Of a stretch of 64,000 nt of DNA, positions 59,742-64,000 are shown piece by piece. The DNA is taken from the NCBI GenBank assembly GCA_963693315.1, contig OY856186.1, forward strand, positions 376,112,331 to 376,176,330, read 5' to 3'. Under the pieces are notes generated by a model. It saw only the letters and a list, made by a program, of their open reading frames with translations, had not been told where the DNA came from and made no database searches. This DNA is from Diogma glabrata (Eukaryota; Arthropoda; Insecta; Diptera; Cylindrotomidae). How positions within the stretch are numbered: the first letter of the stretch is position 1; each line of letters opens with the position of its first letter. Position numbers and translations under genes: made by a program.

Positions 59742-61043
59742 TCAGTGGTGTTGTGTTGTGCAAATTGAAATAAAGTTTATTGAAAGTTTTTTAGAACAGT
59801 TCAAAAAGTTTAAATTAAAATAAAGTTTTTTGAAAGTTTATTACACAAAATCCCAAAGTGAATCGCAAAATTAATTTGCTTGGGTGTGTTACAAAAACTT
59901 TAATGTTTACTGAAAGTTATTAAACAGTTAAAACAAAAATATTTTATATTTGCAAAAATCCCAAAGTGAATCGCAAAATTAATTTGCTTGGGTACAAAAA
60001 CTTTAATGAAAATACTACATTAAAGAAACAAAAATATTGTGCAATTGTTTATGGGAAAACAAGGCCCCGAAGTAACCGAAATAATCAACGGAAAAACGGA
60101 ACTCCAAAGGAACAAATTTGAAGTAGCCGCCCATACGTTGTGCCACAACAACGCAACCACCAGGAACAGACCAAGAAGATAGTCAAGAAACAAAAACATA
60201 GGAATGAATATGTTTTATTTCATCATTTTACTGTAAGTGAAATCTATTAATTTTTATTAGTTAAGAAATTTTTTTTTTTGAAAATATTAAAACAAAGAAG
60301 AGATATAAATATTCTAATAAATCATAATATAAATTAAATAAAGTGAAACAAAATAAATAAATGAAATTTGAAAATATTAAATAAATAATTAAAATTAAAT
60401 AATAATTAAATAAATACCTAAATAAAAATAAATAATAATTTTGTTCATTAAAATTCAAATAATGCCTGAATAGAAAAATTATATATAGATTTTATTCGAG
60501 AAATTTCATTAAACCTTATATTATTATCTACATTCATTTAATTTTAAGAATAAATCTACGATCATTTCTTTCTAATAAAATAAATAAATAAATAGTTCAA
60601 AAATTTGAATGAAAAATTTGAGAAATTTAATTAAACCTCATATTATTATCTACAGTCATTTAATCTTAAGAATAAATCTACAATCATTTCTTTCTAATAA
60701 AATAAATAAATGAATAGTTCAAAAATTTAAATAGAAAGAACTATTTCAATATATTATTAAAATCCGTTGAAAATTTTTTGTTCAGTGAATTTTTGATTGT
60801 GATAACCAATCTAAAATATATTTTTCTCTCTCAATTTAAGTAAAATAAGTAATTAAAATAATATTTTGACAATTTTATTCAAAAAGAAATTAAGCGACAT
60901 CTTAACAAACTGGTGATTTTTCTGTGCTTCTAAAAATTATTTTTGTGTTTTGGTTTTAATAACCACAGATTCTAGAAATTGATTGTATGTCTAGAATAGA
61001 ATTAGCTTTTATCGTAACATTTTAGTAAAACCACTGTTTTAAA
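59742..61043 (+). repeat. Leader of the gypsy element with tandem duplications
   Basis: A 39-bp segment ('cccaaagtgaatcgcaaaat' onward) occurs at 59847-59885 and 59955-59993. A unit of about 110-120 bp ('taagaataaatctac', 'atttctttctaataaaat') occurs at 60499-60608 and 60620-60729. AT-rich, no ORF. A GC-richer patch lies at 60060-60170. Confidence 0.75.
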
Positions 61044-62420
61044 ATGCCTTCCGATCCCAATTCTATAATTAGACCACCCATATTAAATTCTTCAATTACT
61101 AATACTGGTACAAATACCCAAATCAGTCTAGAGAGTTTGAATGTCCAAATATCACAAATTGTCAGAGATATCCTTAGACAAGACGGACAACGTCTCCTAG
61201 CAGACAGTAGTACAAACTCAGATATAAATAGTGACATTGACCAACCAATAAATATTGACAACGATAAAGCGCTTAATGATCTAGATAAAATACCAGACAT
61301 CGTTAAAAGCTTACGAGACTTTTCAGGCCAACCTGGTGAATTTAGTTCATGGAAAAAAAGTGTCGATAGAATACTTAAAATTTACGATCACCTGAAAGGT
61401 AGCCCAAAATACTACGGTATTTTAAGTGTGGTACGCAATAAAATTGTAGGGAGTGCAGATATTGCACTCGAGTCTTATAATACTCCATTAAATTGGAAAA
61501 AAATTTCAAAGTGTCTCACCCTACATTATGCGGATAAAAGAGACCTAGGTACATTAGAGTACCAGTTGACAACGCTAGTCCAGGGTAAACTCACTATACC
61601 AGAATTTTATCAAATTGTCTACCAACACCTTTCTTTAATTCTAAATAAACTGTCGTGTATGGAAATGGGTGATGAATCACTAAATAACATGACAAAAGCC
61701 TATCGTGATAAAGCATTAGATACATTTGTAAGAGGTTTGACAGGTGATTTACCTCGTCTTCTTAGTATCAGAGAACCAGTTGATTTACCTCAAGCATTAC
61801 ATCTTTGTCTGAAGTTGCAAAATATCGACTTCAGGACACAGTACGCGTATCAACACGTACAAAGACCACAACCGCTACCATTCCTACCACCTAGACAAAA
61901 TACATTACAACAATTTAGACAACCTTTTTACCCTCAGTTGCTTCACAACCCTCGGGTACCACAAAACCCAACTTTCTTCAGACCAGTTCCACCAAATAGG
62001 CCTATGCAAAATTCTTACTATCCTAGTCAGATGTTGCCAAATATTCGAACTCAATGGACAAACCAATATAGACCACAATGGCAAAGACCAGAGCCTATGG
62101 ACGTAGATCGAAGTATGCTATCTAGACAGATTAACTACATGAATCGGCCTGCACAACCGAATAATATTGCTACCCAAAAGAGACAATTTTTAAGCTCAAC
62201 TCAGCAGTCACACCCTCCAAACAAGTTTCAAAGAGTTCATCACACAGAACAAAGTGCAAATGTTATACCACCAATAGAAACTGAAAACATCGAAACTAGC
62301 GTGGATGATTTTAATTCTGACGACTCGAACGAGCAAACATACGACGAATACATCGAATCTTACGATAATTCTACATTTGACCAATCCGAACAATTAGAAG
62401 ACATATATTTTTTAGACTAA
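61044..62420 (+). CDS. Gypsy/errantivirus-like Gag
   Basis: 458 codons from ATG 61044, uninterrupted. Gag would assemble the cytoplasmic particle. The N-terminal part has a Ser/Asp/Asn-rich segment, followed by IPDIVKSLRDFSGQPGEF and SSWKKSVDRILKIYDHL (codons about 90-120), the start of the capsid-like helical domain, which continues to LPQALHLCLKLQNIDFRTQY near codon 268. The tail is Pro/Gln/Asn-rich with PEPMDVDRSML and NYMNRP, then acidic to YFLD. There is no CCHC zinc knuckle, as in several 17.6/297-type elements. The last codons contain the slippery site for pol. Minus-strand ORFs over it are artefacts. Confidence 0.9.
   Translation: MPSDPNSIIRPPILNSSITNTGTNTQISLESLNVQISQIVRDILRQDGQRLLADSSTNSDINSDIDQPINIDNDKALNDLDKIPDIVKSLRDFSGQPGEFSSWKKSVDRILKIYDHLKGSPKYYGILSVVRNKIVGSADIALESYNTPLNWKKISKCLTLHYADKRDLGTLEYQLTTLVQGKLTIPEFYQIVYQHLSLILNKLSCMEMGDESLNNMTKAYRDKALDTFVRGLTGDLPRLLSIREPVDLPQALHLCLKLQNIDFRTQYAYQHVQRPQPLPFLPPRQNTLQQFRQPFYPQLLHNPRVPQNPTFFRPVPPNRPMQNSYYPSQMLPNIRTQWTNQYRPQWQRPEPMDVDRSMLSRQINYMNRPAQPNNIATQKRQFLSSTQQSHPPNKFQRVHHTEQSANVIPPIETENIETSVDDFNSDDSNEQTYDEYIESYDNSTFDQSEQLEDIYFLD
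62408..62414 (+). promoter_or_regulatory. -1 ribosomal frameshift slippery site TTTTTTA
   Basis: T TTT TTA sits in the exact gag phase, one codon before the gag stop (62418-62420). Pol is open in the -1 frame from here. A downstream RNA structure was not evaluated. Confidence 0.7.
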
Positions 62421-64000
62421 GCCACTCTTCGCTCCCTTACTACGAACTTAAAATTGGGAACGGAGAGTACTTAAAATTCTTAATAGACACGGGATCAAAC
62501 AAAAACTATATTCAATCGAAACATGTTCGAACTCCAATTCCCAATGACAAACCATTCTGTGCTAATTCCATTGCAGGAAGTGTTAATATAACACACCATT
62601 CCAACATAAATATTTTCGGAGACAATACAGTAAAATTGAAATTTTATATTTTACCCTGTCTTAAATCTTTTAACGGAATAATTGGCAATGACACCCTTAG
62701 AAAACTGCAAGCAGTTATTCACACGGACAAAGGACATATGATAATTTATCCAGATACAATCATTCCCCTAAAACAACACCAAACGGACGACGTAAATAAC
62801 ATTGATCTCAGAATCTCACATCTTAGCACGGTGCAAAAACAGAAATTATATTCAATCGTAAAAAGTTGTCCCAAATTGTTCGCTGACCCCGACAAAAAAC
62901 TGACCTACACCACAAGAATTAAAGGAGAAATTCGTACGACTTCCGATACTCCAGTTTATTCTAAAGCTTACCCATACCCAATGGCCTTAAGAGAGGAAGT
63001 CGAAAAACAAGTTAACGAACTGCTTAAAGATGGAATCATTCGACCTTCTAGATCGCCATACAATTCTCCAGTCTGGATCGTGCCTCGAAAGGAAGACGCA
63101 TCTGGTCTGAAAAAGTATCGAATGGTGATAGACTACAGAAAACTGAACTCTATAACCATCGCCGATTAATACCCAATACCAGAAATAAATGAAGTTCTTT
63201 CAAATCTTGGTAAAAATATGTATTTCACCACAATAGATCTCAAAAGTGGGTTCCATCAAATACCTCTTAAAACATCAGACATAGAAAAAACCGCATTTTC
63301 TATAAATAATGGGAAATTTGAATTTACACGATTACCTTTCGGTCTAAAAAATGCTCCATCGATATTCCAAAGAACACTCGATGACATTCTTAGGGAACAT
63401 ATAGCTAAAAGATGTTACGTCTACATTGACGATATAATAATATTCGGAAAAAATGAAGACGAACATTTTCAAAACCTAGTACAAGTTTTTAAAACTCTTG
63501 AGGAAGCCAATATGAAAATCCAACTCGACAAGTGCAATTTTCTTCAACAAGAAGTTGAATTTTTAGGGTTTATTGTCGGAATAGATGGAATAAAACCAAA
63601 CATAAAGAAAATTAATGCAATAATCGATCTCCCTGCACCGAAGAACCTCAAAGATCTAAGATCCTTCTTAGGCATGTCAGGATATTACCGCCGTTTTATA
63701 CAAGACTATGCCAAACTAGCGAAACCCCTGACATCCCTTTTACGAGGGGAGGATGGTCGAATCTCCAAAAATGCATCCAAAAACAAAGTAATTCATCTAA
63801 ACGAACAAGCACTCGAAGCTTTCAAGAGATTGAAAACTACTCTTGTTTCGGAAGAGGTAATGTTATCTCACCCAAACTTCACAAGAGAATTCGAGTTAAC
63901 AACAGACGCATCTAAATATGCTTTAGGAGCTGTGCTCACACAAGCCAATAGACCCATCACTTACATTTCAAGAACTCTAAGCAAGACAGAAGAAAATTAT
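62414..64000 (+). pseudogene. Gypsy/errantivirus-like Pol (protease, RT, RNase H start), one stop, cut by window
   Basis: Read in the -1 frame relative to gag. The protease has LIDTGSNKNYI (Asp-Thr-Gly 62486-62494) and IIGNDTLRKLQA. The RT follows: VNELLKDGIIRPSRSPYNSP, YRMVIDYRKLN (63015-63150), then a TAA at 63167-63169 just before YPIPEI, IDLKSGFHQIPL, FTRLPFGLKNAPSIFQRTL and the catalytic YIDDIIIFG (63421-63447). RSFLGMSGYYRRFI marks the end of RT. RNase H begins with FELTTDASKYALGAVLTQ and ITYISRTLSKTEENY at the edge. The single in-frame stop would prevent full Pol synthesis. The rest, including integrase, lies outside. Confidence 0.9.

Larger units (their letters stand above)
59390..64000 (+). 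mobile_element. Ty3/gypsy (errantivirus-like) LTR retrotransposon, right end cut by window
   Basis: Ordered parts: LTR end, primer-binding site (59724), long AT-rich leader with tandem repeats, gag (61044-62420), -1 frameshift site, pol with protease, RT and the start of RNase H at 64000. Gag is uninterrupted and pol shows one stop, so the insertion is young. Gag type and gag-pol arrangement resemble the 17.6/297/gypsy group of insect elements. Confidence 0.9.

Overview
The window is about 64 kb of very AT-rich eukaryotic DNA with long introns, many poly-A/T runs and a dense, layered set of decayed transposable elements. The mix of Penelope-like, BEL/Pao, Ty3/gypsy (errantivirus-like), hAT and Jockey/CR1-type LINE sequences, with palindromic MITEs, points to an insect, most likely a fly (Diptera). 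The species cannot be told from the sequence. One 200-base assembly gap lies at 24067-24266.

Host genes are sparse. Three short minus-strand exons (54233-54355, 34818-34922, 23968-24053) have matching splice phases. Together they encode one continuous stretch of an extracellular CUB-type domain, so most of the window from 24 to 54 kb is intron of one large gene that continues beyond what can be seen. A second host-derived sequence, at 17.3-18.2 kb, is a broken copy of a sterol O-acyltransferase (SOAT/ACAT, MBOAT family) gene lying between the two halves of a BEL/Pao retrotransposon. An acidic ORF of unknown identity lies at 49.56-50.11 kb.

Layout: 0.4-2.2 kb, inverted pair of Penelope-like 3' ends with GIY-YIG endonuclease; 4.3-5.5 kb, gypsy pol remnant; 6-8.3 kb, diverged local duplications; 11.4-19.9 kb, BEL/Pao element split by about 4.9 kb of foreign DNA holding repeat-family copies, GT-rich tracts and the SOAT fragment; 20.9-21.5 kb, hAT transposase tail; 21.8-22.5 kb, LINE fragment; 24.8 kb, palindromic MITE; 27-28.2 kb, second gypsy pol remnant split by a small Penelope fragment flanked by a near-perfect 12-bp target duplication; 29.5-31.3 kb, tandem and inverted repeats; 31.6-33.2 kb, LINE; 33.3-33.8 kb, 533-bp near-perfect foldback; 36.6-37.3 kb, LINE RNase H fragment; 38.65-43.85 kb, fairly well preserved CR1/Jockey-like LINE with a 1.46-kb terminal-repeat element inserted in ORF1; 46.2-47.7 kb, second copy of that element; 56.7-57.15 kb, 8-bp satellite; 59.4 kb to the end, a young gypsy/errantivirus-like LTR element with intact gag and pol running off the window.

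The most interesting observations are: (1) ORF1 and ORF2 of the 38.6-43.8 kb LINE share one reading frame and are separated by a single UAG inside the strong readthrough context UAG-CAA-UUA; (2) the 1.46-kb tandem-repeat element with 11-bp inverted ends, present twice; (3) the SOAT gene fragment embedded in the split BEL element; (4) the 533-bp foldback able to form a long hairpin; (5) the A-X-A'-X' repeat architecture at 30.35-31.33 kb.
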